From NCBI RefSeq assembly GCF_007641255.1, contig NZ_CP036259.1, positions 3,908,501 to 3,972,500 on the forward strand: a stretch of DNA of 64,000 bases, given 5' to 3'. Each line of letters begins with the position of its first letter. Position 1 is the stretch's first letter. This DNA is from Sporomusa termitida. Lineage in GTDB: Bacteria; Bacillota; Negativicutes; Sporomusales; Sporomusaceae. This document shows positions 24,089 through 33,368 of this stretch, in pieces. The position numbers and the translations under genes were made by a program. The notes under the pieces are model-generated. The model did no database searches, was not told the DNA's origin, and saw nothing but the letters and a program-made list of their open reading frames with translations.

Positions 24089-25128
24089 CGGAACAACACC
24101 TGCTCAGCGCTGAATCCCGGTCCCAAAGCCAGCATCAGTCCATACCGGTCAACCGGCTTGACGGTTGCCATAAACCGTTCCAGGACAAACAGCACCGACG
24201 CGCTTGACATATTGCCATAGCCTGCCAGTACAGTATAAGCGTTCCTGAGCTTATCGGCCGATAAAGCAAGGCTTTCCGCATAAGCGCCCAGTACTTTTGC
24301 GCCGCCGGGATGTACCACATAATGGACCACGTCGTCGGCGGCAATCCCGTTGCTGCCGCACATGGTGCCTGCCAGCTCCGGCAAATACCGGCGAATAATA
24401 CTGGGTATATCCCGCGAGAACCGTACCTGCAGCCCGCCGTCGACAACATCCCAGCCCATAATATCCTCCGTATCAGGGAACAAGGTGCTATAGCTGTCGA
24501 TAATGGCCGGGCCGTAGCCGCCCGGGGCAATGACGGCAGCGGCGGCGCCATCGGCAAACAGACTTGTCCCCACCAGGTTAGCCTTCGAATAATCGCCGCG
24601 CTGGAAGGTTAAACTGCATAATTCAACAGTCACGAGTAACACGGCCTTGCCTTTAAGAGAATAGCAAAACTGAGCGGCCCTGGCAATGCCGGTCACGCCC
24701 CCGGCACAGCCCAGCCCCCAGACCGGCAGCCGGCAGGTATTGGGCGGCAAGCCTAAGCTTTGGATCAGCCGGGCATCCAGGGTGGGGGTGGCAATACCGG
24801 TTGAGGAAACAAAAATAATCATACCGATATCAGCCGCCCCTACACCGGCCCGCTCAATCGCCTGGCTCGCTGCCTGTTCTGCCAGTTCCAGGGCCGCCTG
24901 CTCATAGATCCGGTTGGCTTCGGCAAAGGTATGTGGCTGCGCGTACCATTCCAGGGGCTGGGATAAATGCCTGACAGCAATCAGACTGTTCTCAAACACC
25001 GGCAGCAGCCGGTCCAGATTGTGCAGGCTGTCGCGAAACAGGGTGGCCACAAAACCTTTAATATCCTCTTGCCGCAGACAATAAGGCGGTACTGCTGTTC
25101 CCACCGCTAACACTTGCGGAACTCCCAC
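24082..25128 (-). CDS. type III polyketide synthase (chalcone/stilbene synthase family)
   Basis: A 348-residue thiolase-fold synthase. The Cys-His-Asn triad is read from VWGLGCAGGVTG, YVVHPGGAKV and AGYGNMSSASV, and the C-terminal LALGPGFSAEQVLF is typical. The start is set to GTG at 25128, 7 bases after GGAGG; ATG at 25134 is too close to that site. With the following methyltransferase it resembles the BpsAB pair, which extends fatty acyl-CoA with malonyl-CoA to alkylpyrones or resorcinols. Product is not determinable. Confidence 0.93.
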   Translation of the reverse strand: MGVPQVLAVGTAVPPYCLRQEDIKGFVATLFRDSLHNLDRLLPVFENSLIAVRHLSQPLEWYAQPHTFAEANRIYEQAALELAEQAASQAIERAGVGAADIGMIIFVSSTGIATPTLDARLIQSLGLPPNTCRLPVWGLGCAGGVTGIARAAQFCYSLKGKAVLLVTVELCSLTFQRGDYSKANLVGTSLFADGAAAAVIAPGGYGPAIIDSYSTLFPDTEDIMGWDVVDGGLQVRFSRDIPSIIRRYLPELAGTMCGSNGIAADDVVHYVVHPGGAKVLGAYAESLALSADKLRNAYTVLAGYGNMSSASVLFVLERFMATVKPVDRYGLMLALGPGFSAEQVLFRW

Positions 25129-25257
25129 ATGCATCCCTCCTGCTCACTTTAAAGCAACTACTATAAAGCTATTGCAGCAGTGATAAAAAATGCCTGTCAG
25201 ATAAATATATTCCTGGAAAATTTATAAAATGGCAGCACCGGCCGGCCACGCCCCCGT

Positions 25258-26652
25258 TCAATGCAACGGCAGTTCCTCCGGCTGATAATACTTGCCCGGC
25301 TGCGTTGCCGCCCCCGGCACCTGCCGGTGGCTGGCAGCATAGCGGATACCGGCAAACTCGGCCAGGTCCCGCTCCACAGTCACCAGATCAGTGCGTTCCA
25401 GGTCTTTTAACGCCTGCTTGCCGACAGCCTGCGCGGCCAGCTGCATTTCCACAGTACAGGAGTTGAGAAAATTCGCCAAATGCCTGGCAGCCTTATCAAC
25501 ATCAAGCTTATCGGTAATCCTGCCGCTATACAGTGCCAGCTGGGAAGGCGGGGTCTGGGGCAGGGCTTTAACCACCTGGGCCTGCATCGCCGCCATCAAA
25601 GCAATTGTGCCGATATAGACGGCGTCAGCCCCCAGTGCCAGGGCCTTCAGAAAATGGCCGGGCGTTGTCAGGCCGCCGGCAGCAATCACACTGAAGCGGT
25701 CCCGCAGGTGATTATCCTCCAGCCAGTCTACTGTGCGCACCAGGGTATGGAAAGTCGGCAGGCCGACATTATCCTGCAGGGTCGGGTTGGAGGCCGAGGT
25801 TCCCCCTTCCGAGCCGTCAACTACAATATAGTCGGCCTGGGTTTGGGCAATCACGGCCAGTTCATATTCTATATAGTCAGTGCCGGCAATTTTTACCCCC
25901 ACCGGTACCTCATACTGCTCTTTCATTGCATTAACCATATTTATATAATCCTGCGGTGTTTGTTTGCCGGGCATTCTGGCATAGACCGTGTGGCTTTGCC
26001 CGGCCTCCAGCTGCCAGGCTTTGCGCAGGTGCCGCCCGATCTGCTCAGCCGGCATCGGCTCATCGACAGCCCCGCCCCAGGCCCCCTGTCCCAGCTGAAT
26101 TTCAATCGCATCCAGCTGTTCTAGCTGTTCCCGGCCGCTTAACTGGCCGCCCCGGTGATACTGGCCTACCAGATATCTGGCCGCGTCCCGCTCTTCTTTA
26201 ACAACCGCCGATTCACCGGTATTGGTTGAGGTTCCCGCCATCGCCGCCCCTTGGGCCAGAGCGGTTTTCATCAGCAGGCTCAGCGAACCGCCGTAAGACA
26301 TGCCGGTAATCATAATCGGGATGTCTAGCCGTAACGGGCGTTTAGCGTAGGGGCCAATAACCGTTTGGGTAGCCACCTGGGTATAATCAGGATAAGGCAA
26401 CTGAAAGAGCTGTTTGGGATTAAGCAGTATTTTATCCCAGGGTGACAGTACCACCGGGCTCCCCAGCGGTCTGACCAGTTCCTTGCCGGCCTCGGCCCGC
26501 ATAGCCGCCTCCATGATGGCCCGCGGTGATAATTTCTCGGCTACAGTGACCATTAAAAACGGGTTATCCGGGTAATCTTCGGTAAGCGTTTTCGCCATCG
26601 CCTCATCAGCCATGGGGTCCATCATTTTCATCATCATCCAGCTTAATAGCAT
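25258..26652 (-). CDS. FMN-binding glutamate synthase-like protein
   Basis: A 464-residue protein of the glutamate synthase central/FMN domain family, standing alone without an amidotransferase domain. GMSYGGSLSL and AAMAGTSTNTGES, YIVVDGSEGGTSASNP and IAAGGLTTPGHFLKALALGADAVYIGT are the barrel's FMN-binding segments. GGAGGTGG precedes the ATG at 26652. Similar stand-alone proteins are common in anaerobes and may be oxidoreductases of other substrates. No partner subunit is adjacent. Confidence 0.87.
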   Translation of the reverse strand: MLLSWMMMKMMDPMADEAMAKTLTEDYPDNPFLMVTVAEKLSPRAIMEAAMRAEAGKELVRPLGSPVVLSPWDKILLNPKQLFQLPYPDYTQVATQTVIGPYAKRPLRLDIPIMITGMSYGGSLSLLMKTALAQGAAMAGTSTNTGESAVVKEERDAARYLVGQYHRGGQLSGREQLEQLDAIEIQLGQGAWGGAVDEPMPAEQIGRHLRKAWQLEAGQSHTVYARMPGKQTPQDYINMVNAMKEQYEVPVGVKIAGTDYIEYELAVIAQTQADYIVVDGSEGGTSASNPTLQDNVGLPTFHTLVRTVDWLEDNHLRDRFSVIAAGGLTTPGHFLKALALGADAVYIGTIALMAAMQAQVVKALPQTPPSQLALYSGRITDKLDVDKAARHLANFLNSCTVEMQLAAQAVGKQALKDLERTDLVTVERDLAEFAGIRYAASHRQVPGAATQPGKYYQPEELPLH

Positions 26653-26808
26653 AGCTACCACCTCCGTATTTTGCTTACTAGTCTGCCCAATTTGCCGCAA
26701 ATACTTGTAAAAGTCGCTAAAACTATGTTTATCTACAGGCAAGGCCGGATAAATACCGCTGGATTTCTCATAATAATAATAACTAAAAATTTACCAACAG
26801 GAGGTACC

Positions 26809-27261
26809 ATGAAACTTATATTGCGTACGAAAATCATACACGCTGTTGTCTGCCTCGTGTTAGTAGGACTGCTGGCCGCCGGCTGCAGCAACAACATGAC
26901 ACCGGTTGATCCGAACGGATCGGCGCCGCCGGCTGCCCCGTCCCCGGCGACGCCGGTTCCGCAGGAACACAAAGTCACTTATAATTATGGTGATACCGGC
27001 CCCATTCAGCTCTCAGCCAACAATCTGGTGTTAACCGTAGGCCAAAAGCTAATCCTGGCCCCGGCCCCCGGCCTTACCAAAAATACCCGCTTTATCTCCA
27101 GCGGCGAGAATTTCTTTGGTGATATCATGCAGCAGGAGGGTGACACCGGCACCGGCCAGGTAGTATTTGTCGCTAAGAAAGCCGGCAAAGGCAAACTCCA
27201 GATTATCCCCAACACCAATGAGACCAGCAGAGCCACCGATCTGTGGGTTACAGTACAATAA
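26809..27261 (+). CDS. lipoprotein of unknown function
   Basis: A 150-residue exported protein. Signal peptide with lipobox LLAAGCSNN, a short proline-alanine linker, then a beta-rich domain of about 90 residues (QLSANNLVLTVGQKLILAPAPG ... VVFVAKKAGKGKLQIIPN) resembling bacterial immunoglobulin-like or inhibitor-type folds. GGAGG precedes the ATG. A strong bidirectional terminator follows. Divergent from the glutamate synthase-like gene. Function unknown. Confidence 0.8.
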   Translation: MKLILRTKIIHAVVCLVLVGLLAAGCSNNMTPVDPNGSAPPAAPSPATPVPQEHKVTYNYGDTGPIQLSANNLVLTVGQKLILAPAPGLTKNTRFISSGENFFGDIMQQEGDTGTGQVVFVAKKAGKGKLQIIPNTNETSRATDLWVTVQ

Positions 27262-27315
27262 ATAAACAGCGCCCACTCGCTGCAGCAGCAGCGAAGCGGG
27301 CGCTGTTTATTTCAT
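27259..27315. terminator. bidirectional terminator
   Basis: AATAAACAGCGCCC and GGGCGCTGTTTATT pair around a GC-rich inner hairpin, between the convergent lipoprotein and ECF genes. Confidence 0.9.
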
Positions 27316-27340
27316 TTGACCGGCCCGTAAACCGGCAGGG

Positions 27341-27943
27341 TTAATTTTTGTACCGTTTCTTAATCGCCGTCACAATCGGCACCGTGATCGCGGTGGCAAT
27401 AATCGCCTCCGGCACCCCGTTCACCAAAGCAATACCGTAAATGACCTTGGCGGTGGTGGCCAGGTCAATTCCCCTCACCTCGGCAAACTGAGCGGCATAT
27501 AAAACATAAATCATCGTCAGCACACCAAACGTATTGGTCAGAGAACCGATCAGGGCTCCGGTCCCGATCCGCACCCCTTCATGCTTGCTTCTGGTCCATT
27601 TGTATGCATAATAGGCGGTAATACCGATAAGCACCCTTGGCAATACGGACACCAGGGGATTAATAAAGGCAAACGACAGAATGTTCGGGGCCATCAGGCT
27701 TTGGACAATGCTGAACAGCCCGAACAGCAGCCCGATCATCGCCCCGACCGCCGGCCCTTCCAATATGGCCCCGATAATAACCGGGATCTGCATTATTGTC
27801 GCCTTGGCTGTCGGCAGCGGAATAAACCCATACCCGGAAAGCCCCAAGATAATCGATATTGCCGACAACATGCCGACAACGGCAATCTGCCGCACCCCAA
27901 ATCTGCCAGTAGTACGTAACGCTTCTGATTTTCCCAATCCCAT
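27341..27943 (-). CDS. ECF transporter S component
   Basis: A 200-residue integral membrane protein with five or six helices, the substrate-binding subunit of an energy-coupling factor vitamin transporter. IAVVGMLSAISIILG near the start carries the small-residue helix that docks to EcfT, followed by the polar loop after YGFIPLPTAKATIMQIPVIIG. The PanT/FolT-like pattern suggests a vitamin or precursor, but the ligand cannot be named. EcfA and EcfT genes are not in the window. GGAGG precedes the ATG; an 85-base structured leader lies upstream. Confidence 0.9.
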   Translation of the reverse strand: MGLGKSEALRTTGRFGVRQIAVVGMLSAISIILGLSGYGFIPLPTAKATIMQIPVIIGAILEGPAVGAMIGLLFGLFSIVQSLMAPNILSFAFINPLVSVLPRVLIGITAYYAYKWTRSKHEGVRIGTGALIGSLTNTFGVLTMIYVLYAAQFAEVRGIDLATTAKVIYGIALVNGVPEAIIATAITVPIVTAIKKRYKN

Positions 27944-27949
27944 TTCCTC

Positions 27950-28040
27950 TACCTCCGTTCTTATTCCCGCAGGATATAAGTCGATTTCTTTGCTTCTCCC
28001 AATTTCACCAGTCTGGTTAATAAAATACCAGCTATCTTGG
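27950..28040 (-). promoter_or_regulatory. structured leader of the ECF S component
   Basis: Minus strand CACCA-(AGATAG)-CTGGT...ACCAG-(AC)-TGGTG forms a two-part stem with an asymmetric internal loop. It lies about 60-90 bases before the start codon. It could be a small riboswitch, but no class is recognised. Confidence 0.3.
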
Positions 28041-28152
28041 TGCTCCGCCTAACATATTACCACACTTCAAATAAATTTTGTATAGTTTTTTTTACTATTT
28101 TTCCGGCCGGACATTGTCCGTCCCCGTAAGGCTTAAGGCCGCCGGCCGGGTG

Positions 28153-29064
28153 CTACCGCCCGGGTATCAGCAAACAGATTAACTTAGCGAACTGATTGAA
28201 TACCGGTAATATCATCAGGGAGGAAATAATATTAAACAGGGTGTGAATAACAGCAACCTGGCCGCTGAAATCATCTGTAAACAGGCCGGCGGCGCTGATA
28301 AGCCAATGGGTCAGCGGGAAAAAAACAATAACACCCAGTACATTCAGGAGAATATGCGACATGGCAACCCGCCTGGCCGCCACAGGGGCAGCCGCGCTAA
28401 ACACAACCGAGGATACGCAGGAGCCGATATTATTGCCATAGATTACATAGGCGGCAGTACTGATATCAACAAGCCCCATATCGGCCAGCAGCATTAGCAG
28501 CACGGTAGCGGCACTGCTGGATTGAAACATCAGGGTTGCCAGAATGCCGCCCCAAATCCCATACAGGGGCTGGGAATTAGCCAAAACCAGATATTCGGTC
28601 ATTTCACTCATTTGCGCCAGACCGGAAATCCCGGTTACCAGCAGCTCCAGCCCGGCAAACATGCTTAATAAGCCGGTGAGAGCCAGCCCCAGGTTGCGCT
28701 GTTTGGCCCAGATGCACAGCAGGAGCGACAGCGACAGCAGCGGCAGGATATATTCTATCGGCACCGACAGGCTTACCAGCTGAACGGTGGAGCAGGTGCC
28801 GATATTGGCGCCCAGGATGATCCCCAGCGCCTGGCGGAAAGACATATAGTCGGCGCTCACCAGGCCGATGGTAATCAGGCACACGGTGGTGCTGCTCTGG
28901 AATAAAGCGGCCGTAATCGTCCCCAGCACCAGGCCCCGGCCCGGCGTCTTGGTCAGCTTTCCCAGCACCCCCTGCAGCCGGTGCCATAAGGCCTTTTTCA
29001 ACCCGTAGCGCATGACAGAAATACCGCCCAGCAGCAGGGCCAGCCCCAGCAGGATATTCAGCAT
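28153..29064 (-). CDS. Na+/phosphate cotransporter family protein
   Basis: A 303-residue membrane protein of the NptA/PNaS family. The two inverted-repeat signatures are present: LFQSSTTVCLITIG in the first half and MFQSSSAATVLLML in the second, each followed by the GANIGT or GNNIGS motif. It lacks the C-terminal PhoU-like domain found in longer bacterial members. GGGAGGGG precedes the ATG at 29064. Role: sodium-driven anion (phosphate) transport, inferred from family. Confidence 0.9.
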   Translation of the reverse strand: MLNILLGLALLLGGISVMRYGLKKALWHRLQGVLGKLTKTPGRGLVLGTITAALFQSSTTVCLITIGLVSADYMSFRQALGIILGANIGTCSTVQLVSLSVPIEYILPLLSLSLLLCIWAKQRNLGLALTGLLSMFAGLELLVTGISGLAQMSEMTEYLVLANSQPLYGIWGGILATLMFQSSSAATVLLMLLADMGLVDISTAAYVIYGNNIGSCVSSVVFSAAAPVAARRVAMSHILLNVLGVIVFFPLTHWLISAAGLFTDDFSGQVAVIHTLFNIISSLMILPVFNQFAKLICLLIPGR

Positions 29065-29151
29065 CGCCAACCCCTCCCGGTTCCAAATTCCCTGTTATTA
29101 CAATATGACGGCAGCGGCCGGCATATGTTTGTTGAGCAGGCTCATTAAAAT

Positions 29152-29183
29152 AAGCACTTGCCCTGGCAAGTGCTTATTTATAT
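29152..29183. terminator. terminator of the MFS gene
   Basis: AATAAGCACTTGCC and GGCAAGTGCTTATT are perfectly complementary around two bases, just past the MFS stop. Confidence 0.85.
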
Positions 29184-29186
29184 CTG

Positions 29187-30383
29187 TTAACCCCGGGACT
29201 GCAACCTGGCGGGGGCCGTTTTCCCGGCCAGAAACACAATACCGCCCAGTACCAGCAGCATACCGCCGGTAACAAGAAATACCGGTCTGATGCCCAGCCA
29301 GGAGCTGATGCCTCCGCCCAGCAGCGGCCCGACCATGCTGCCCAGTTGATTGGCTGTCGTTGTCAGGCCGAAGATCCGCCCCTGCGAATTGGCATCACTG
29401 CAGGACACGGCAATCGTATTAATCGCCGGAAACACACCGACGATAAATAACCCATAGAGAAATTGCAGGCCGGCGAACTGATAAATATCACCGGCAAAAA
29501 ACTGGCTGAGATTAAAAAGGCCGGCGCCCGCAAAAGCAACTACCAGTATTCTGAGGAAACCGGCCCGCTGCCCCAGCCGCCCCCACAGCGGGGCGGAGAT
29601 CGCGCCGGCCACCCCGGCCAGACTATAGACAATACCGGCGGTAAATACAACCCCCGCAGCATTCCCCTGCAATTGGACAACATACAACGTGATCAGCGGC
29701 TGCAGGATCATACTTACCGCCTGCACTGCAAACAGCAGCAGCAGCACAGCCATCAGCCGCCGGTTGCGGAAAGCAGCCCGCAGATCGTCCCTGATACTGC
29801 TTTCCGGCTGGACCTGACAGTGTTTCGGCTCAGCCACCAGGGCCCCTACCATCAGGGTCCCCAGAAAAATGATAACGGCTGCCGCCACAAAGGACAGCCG
29901 CATCCCAAACAAATGGGTCAGGGTGCCGCCGATGACCGGCCCTAATATTCCGCCGGTCAGCAGGGTGGTTTGCATGATCCCCAGGCTGAAGCCCATTTTA
30001 GCGGGCGGGGTGGAGGCCGCCACAATCGCCATTGAAGCTGGAACAAAACCACTGGCTACCCCCTGCAGGACCCTGACAGCAAGCAGGTCGGCCGGGTTTC
30101 TGACAAAGGCCCCCAGCAGATAAACAGCGGCCAGGCTAAACCCGGCCCGCAGGATCATCCGCCGCCGGCCGCTTTGGTCGGCACGGCGCCCCCAGTAGGG
30201 GGCCATGACGGCGGCAATGAAAAAAGTAACGGAAAATATAAAGCCGGACCAGAGATTCACCCGGTCGGGGCTTACCCCGATCTCCAGCAGATAGAGGGGC
30301 AAAAAAGGAATAACCATCGTATAACTTGAGCCTGACAGCATGACTGCAAAGGCTAATGTCCAAAGATTCCTGCGCCAATTCAA
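29187..30383 (-). CDS. MFS efflux transporter
   Basis: A 398-residue major facilitator with 12 predicted helices. The N-terminal half has FAVMLSGSSYTMVIPFLPLYLLEIG and the loop WGRRADQSGRRRMILRAG (motif A), and VLQGVASGFVPASMA, LGIMQTTLLTGGILGPVIGG match drug-exporter motifs B and C. Likely a drug or metabolite exporter with proton exchange. Substrate unknown. Confidence 0.9.
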   Translation of the reverse strand: MNWRRNLWTLAFAVMLSGSSYTMVIPFLPLYLLEIGVSPDRVNLWSGFIFSVTFFIAAVMAPYWGRRADQSGRRRMILRAGFSLAAVYLLGAFVRNPADLLAVRVLQGVASGFVPASMAIVAASTPPAKMGFSLGIMQTTLLTGGILGPVIGGTLTHLFGMRLSFVAAAVIIFLGTLMVGALVAEPKHCQVQPESSIRDDLRAAFRNRRLMAVLLLLFAVQAVSMILQPLITLYVVQLQGNAAGVVFTAGIVYSLAGVAGAISAPLWGRLGQRAGFLRILVVAFAGAGLFNLSQFFAGDIYQFAGLQFLYGLFIVGVFPAINTIAVSCSDANSQGRIFGLTTTANQLGSMVGPLLGGGISSWLGIRPVFLVTGGMLLVLGGIVFLAGKTAPARLQSRG

Positions 30384-30578
30384 TACTAAGACTCCTCAAA
30401 ATCAATTCCCCGGCAAAGGCTTATAAATATTCTACCACCGGCACCGGCTCAACAGCAACGACTCGCCACCGGCACACCGCCCAGAATCTGCCAGCGCCGG
30501 CCTGACAGGATATTGCGGCCGAACAACGAATCATAGTATACAATTGCAAAATTAGAGAGCAAACAAGAAGGTGATACC

Positions 30579-30782
30579 ATGCTCCGGGTCATTATCAGGA
30601 GTTTTCTTTGGGCTGCCGCCTGCGGCAAAAGCCTGCGCGCCCCGCAGGGCGGCTTAGCCGGCAGGAGCCTGGTTATCCTGCGGCCCCGGTACTGCTGCCA
30701 GGCTGCACTCCTGCTGTTCCTGACTTTATATTCACCCTTTCACAGGCTGCTGCTTAAAGCAACCTATGCCCAGGACTGCTGA
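30579..30782 (+). CDS. possible small protein, 67 residues
   Basis: ATG follows AAGGTGATACC, a fair ribosome-binding site. The translation has a basic central part and one apolar stretch (AALLLFLTLYS). A perfect 11-bp hairpin (AAGACGACCCC/GGGGTCGTCTT, 30803-30839) follows but lacks a U-tract. No family recognised. Could be spurious; strand differs from both neighbours. Confidence 0.35.
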   Translation: MLRVIIRSFLWAAACGKSLRAPQGGLAGRSLVILRPRYCCQAALLLFLTLYSPFHRLLLKATYAQDC

Positions 30783-30884
30783 AGAGCTTATATCAGCAGC
30801 AGAAGACGACCCCTGGTCCCAGCTGCGGGGGGTCGTCTTGTGCTGTCCGGCCAGTATGTTGTCCTTGGGCAGGGTCAGTTCTAG

Positions 30885-30961
30885 AGCTTATCCGAAAAAG
30901 GTCTAACCGTTGCCAGCGGCTTTCTCCGGCTGATCTATAGGATCATCATATGCTTAAGGCC
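30885..30961 (+). pseudogene. decayed copy of the 29-residue peptide gene
   Basis: The stretch ACCGTTGCCAGCGGCTTTCT onward resembles the 3' half of the peptide gene at 13458 (same TV.SGFL..IY.II reading) and is followed by the same hairpin-type terminator and flanking text (CAACCTATG..TATTGTAACTCATTTAT). The start codon, ribosome site and stop position are lost, so it appears inactive. Confidence 0.6.
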
Positions 30962-30988
30962 AAACGCTCTGTTATCAGCAGAGCGTTT
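30962..30988 (+). terminator. hairpin paralogous to 13566-13596
   Basis: AAACGCTCTG and CAGAGCGTTT pair perfectly around TTATCAG, then TTG. Bases differ from the first copy but pairing is kept. Confidence 0.55.
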
Positions 30989-31022
30989 TGACTGTTGTCA
31001 ACCTATGTTTATTGTAACTCAT

Positions 31023-32402
31023 TTATTCCGTTTTTAAAAGGATTTGTTGGCCCACATCACCAGAGAGCTGACGGCTGTCCAAAAAACCGGTATTAAAATC
31101 CCCGCTTACAAACACTTCGTCGGCCAGCAGCTGTTGGTGAAACGGGATGGTTGTCTCGATCCCCGCTATGACAAACTCAGCTAAAGCCCGCTGCATCCGC
31201 GCCAGGGCTTCCGGCCGGGTCCGGCCCCAGACAATGACCTTGGCGATCATGGAATCATAATAGGGAGTAATTTCCCAGCCGGCATAGGCAGCACTGTCAA
31301 TCCGGACGCCAAACCCGCCTGGCGGCAGATATTGGTCAATAACCCCCGGTGACGGCCGAAAATTTTCAGCGGGATTCTCGGCATTAATCCGGCACTCCAG
31401 CGCCCAGCCGCGGCTCTGCACCCCGTCCTGGGCGACGGAGAGGGGCTTGCCGGCGGCTACGGCAATTTGCTCTTTGATTAAATCCAGCCCGGTCACCAGC
31501 TCAGTGACAGGATGCTCAACCTGGATGCGGGTATTCATCTCCATAAAATAAAACCGGCCATGCTTATCAAGGAGAAATTCCACCGTACCCGCCCCCTGAT
31601 AGTTAACAGCCCGGGCGGCCGCTACCGCCGCCTGCCCCATTTGCTGCCTGAGCGCCGGACTAAGCGCCGGCGACGGCGATTCTTCGACCAGCTTTTGGTG
31701 GCGGCGCTGAATGGAGCAATCCCGTTCCCCCAACTGGATTATCTGGCCGTATTGGTCGGCCATCACCTGAAACTCGATATGCCGGGGCTCTTCCAGAAAC
31801 TTTTCCAGATAAACATCGGCGTTGCCGAAGGCCAGCTCCGCTTCTTTCTGCGCCTGGCGGACCGCCTTGCGCAAGGCCGCTTCATCGCCGGCAACCCGCA
31901 TGCCTTTACCGCCGCCGCCGGCCGTCGCCTTGACAATAACGGGGTAACCAATGGCAGCGGCTACGGTTACGGCTGTCTCAACGTCGGCAATCACGCCTTC
32001 TGTGCCGGGGACAACCGGCACACCGGCCTGCTGCATAGTCTGTCTGGCCACCGCCTTATCGCCCATAGACCGGATAGCGGCAGCGGCCGGGCCGATAAAC
32101 ACCAGGCCGCCGGCCGCGCAGATGTCGGCAAAATCCGCGTTTTCCGCCAGAAAACCATAGCCGGGATGAATGGCGTCGGCCTGGGTCGCCGCGGCCACAC
32201 TCATCAGGGCGGCGATATTGAGATAACTGTCTTTGGCCGCGGCCGGGCCAATGCAATAGGCTTCATCGGCCTGCTGCACATGCAGGGCCTGACGGTCTGC
32301 GGCTGAATAAACAGCAACCGTGGCAATTCCCAGCTCCCGGCAGGCCCTGATAATTCTGACGGCAATCTCGCCCCGGTTGGCTATCAGTATTTTTTTAAAC
32401 AT
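31023..32402 (-). CDS. accC: biotin carboxylase subunit
   Basis: A 459-residue biotin carboxylase, which uses ATP and bicarbonate to carboxylate biotin on the carrier protein. N-terminal [21 protein letters not shown]-grasp glycine loop [12 protein letters not shown], the [19 protein letters not shown] and [13 protein letters not shown] segments are intact. Full length for AccC. It is the last gene of the pxp operon and probably serves a split carboxylase with the AccB-like carrier and PxpB/PxpC rather than acetyl-CoA carboxylase. Confidence 0.95.
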   Translation of the reverse strand: MFKKILIANRGEIAVRIIRACRELGIATVAVYSAADRQALHVQQADEAYCIGPAAAKDSYLNIAALMSVAAATQADAIHPGYGFLAENADFADICAAGGLVFIGPAAAAIRSMGDKAVARQTMQQAGVPVVPGTEGVIADVETAVTVAAAIGYPVIVKATAGGGGKGMRVAGDEAALRKAVRQAQKEAELAFGNADVYLEKFLEEPRHIEFQVMADQYGQIIQLGERDCSIQRRHQKLVEESPSPALSPALRQQMGQAAVAAARAVNYQGAGTVEFLLDKHGRFYFMEMNTRIQVEHPVTELVTGLDLIKEQIAVAAGKPLSVAQDGVQSRGWALECRINAENPAENFRPSPGVIDQYLPPGGFGVRIDSAAYAGWEITPYYDSMIAKVIVWGRTRPEALARMQRALAEFVIAGIETTIPFHQQLLADEVFVSGDFNTGFLDSRQLSGDVGQQILLKTE

Positions 32403-32414
32403 GACACCACTCCA

Positions 32415-33368
32415 TCAAAAGACTAGGAAGTACATTAAAAATATGTTGACGGTCAGCAGGATCAGGGCTGTTGGCACCTGGGCCTTGATTACACCGTTCT
32501 TGTCAGGCAAATCCAGCAGGGCGGCAGGCACAATGTTGAAATTAGCCGCCATCGGCGTCATTAACGTGCCGCAATAACCGGACAGCATGCCAATGGAGGC
32601 CACAATCGCCGCATTGCCGCCATGCATCTGGACAATCAGCGGCAACCCGATGCCGGCTGCCATCACCGGAAAGGCGGCAAAGGCATTCCCCATAACCATG
32701 GTAAACAGGGCCATGCCCACCCCGTAAGCCAGGACAACCATAAACCTGTTATCAACCGGAATGGCCGAACTGACCAGGCCGGCTACAACCTCCCCGACAC
32801 CGGCAGCGGCAAACAGGGCCCCCAGGGTGGCCAGCATCTGCGGCAATACCGCCGCCCAGCCGATAGCATCAAACAGGCGGCGCGATTCTCGCACAGGCTG
32901 CAGGCCTTTATCCCGGGTGAGGAGCATGGCGAACACCAGCGCCAGCACACAGGCAATGCCCAGGCTGACCAGGGTAAGATTAGCTTTTTCGAGAAGTTGC
33001 AGGCCGCCCAGCTTGAAATCCTTCAAGCCCAGGGTGCCAAACACAGTAACAGCCGGGATTAACAGCGCCGGCATAAGCAGCCAGTTGCCCAATTTCCTGG
33101 CCTTGGCCGTACGCTGCTCCAGGGTTGCTTCCTCATGCCGGCCGGTGCCGACACCGCCAAAGCCGGCAATCACGGCCATAGCAATCACCAGGACCCCCAT
33201 ATATACAGGACTGATCATAGTGCCAAACAGAAATACGATCGAATACAAGCCCCAAAAAGTCCCGGTCAGCAAACGCTTGGGATTATTTTTATCCAGAAAG
33301 GAAAGCAGGGCTACAACCGCAATCAGCGCCCCCAGTACATAATAAATATGATCAAGACTAATTAGCAT
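32415..33368 (-). CDS. DUF979-family permease subunit (5-oxoproline transporter type)
   Basis: A 317-residue membrane protein with about nine helices. It has the DUF979 look: an N-terminal LDHIYYVLGALIAVVALLSFLDKNNPKR and late YGVGMALFTMVMGNAFAAFPVMAAGIGLP. Its start lies inside the end of the DUF969 gene (11-base overlap). Proteins of these two families occur as pairs beside pxpABC and are named as 5-oxoproline transporter subunits on that basis. The transport role here is inferred. Confidence 0.87.
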   Translation of the reverse strand: MLISLDHIYYVLGALIAVVALLSFLDKNNPKRLLTGTFWGLYSIVFLFGTMISPVYMGVLVIAMAVIAGFGGVGTGRHEEATLEQRTAKARKLGNWLLMPALLIPAVTVFGTLGLKDFKLGGLQLLEKANLTLVSLGIACVLALVFAMLLTRDKGLQPVRESRRLFDAIGWAAVLPQMLATLGALFAAAGVGEVVAGLVSSAIPVDNRFMVVLAYGVGMALFTMVMGNAFAAFPVMAAGIGLPLIVQMHGGNAAIVASIGMLSGYCGTLMTPMAANFNIVPAALLDLPDKNGVIKAQVPTALILLTVNIFLMYFLVF

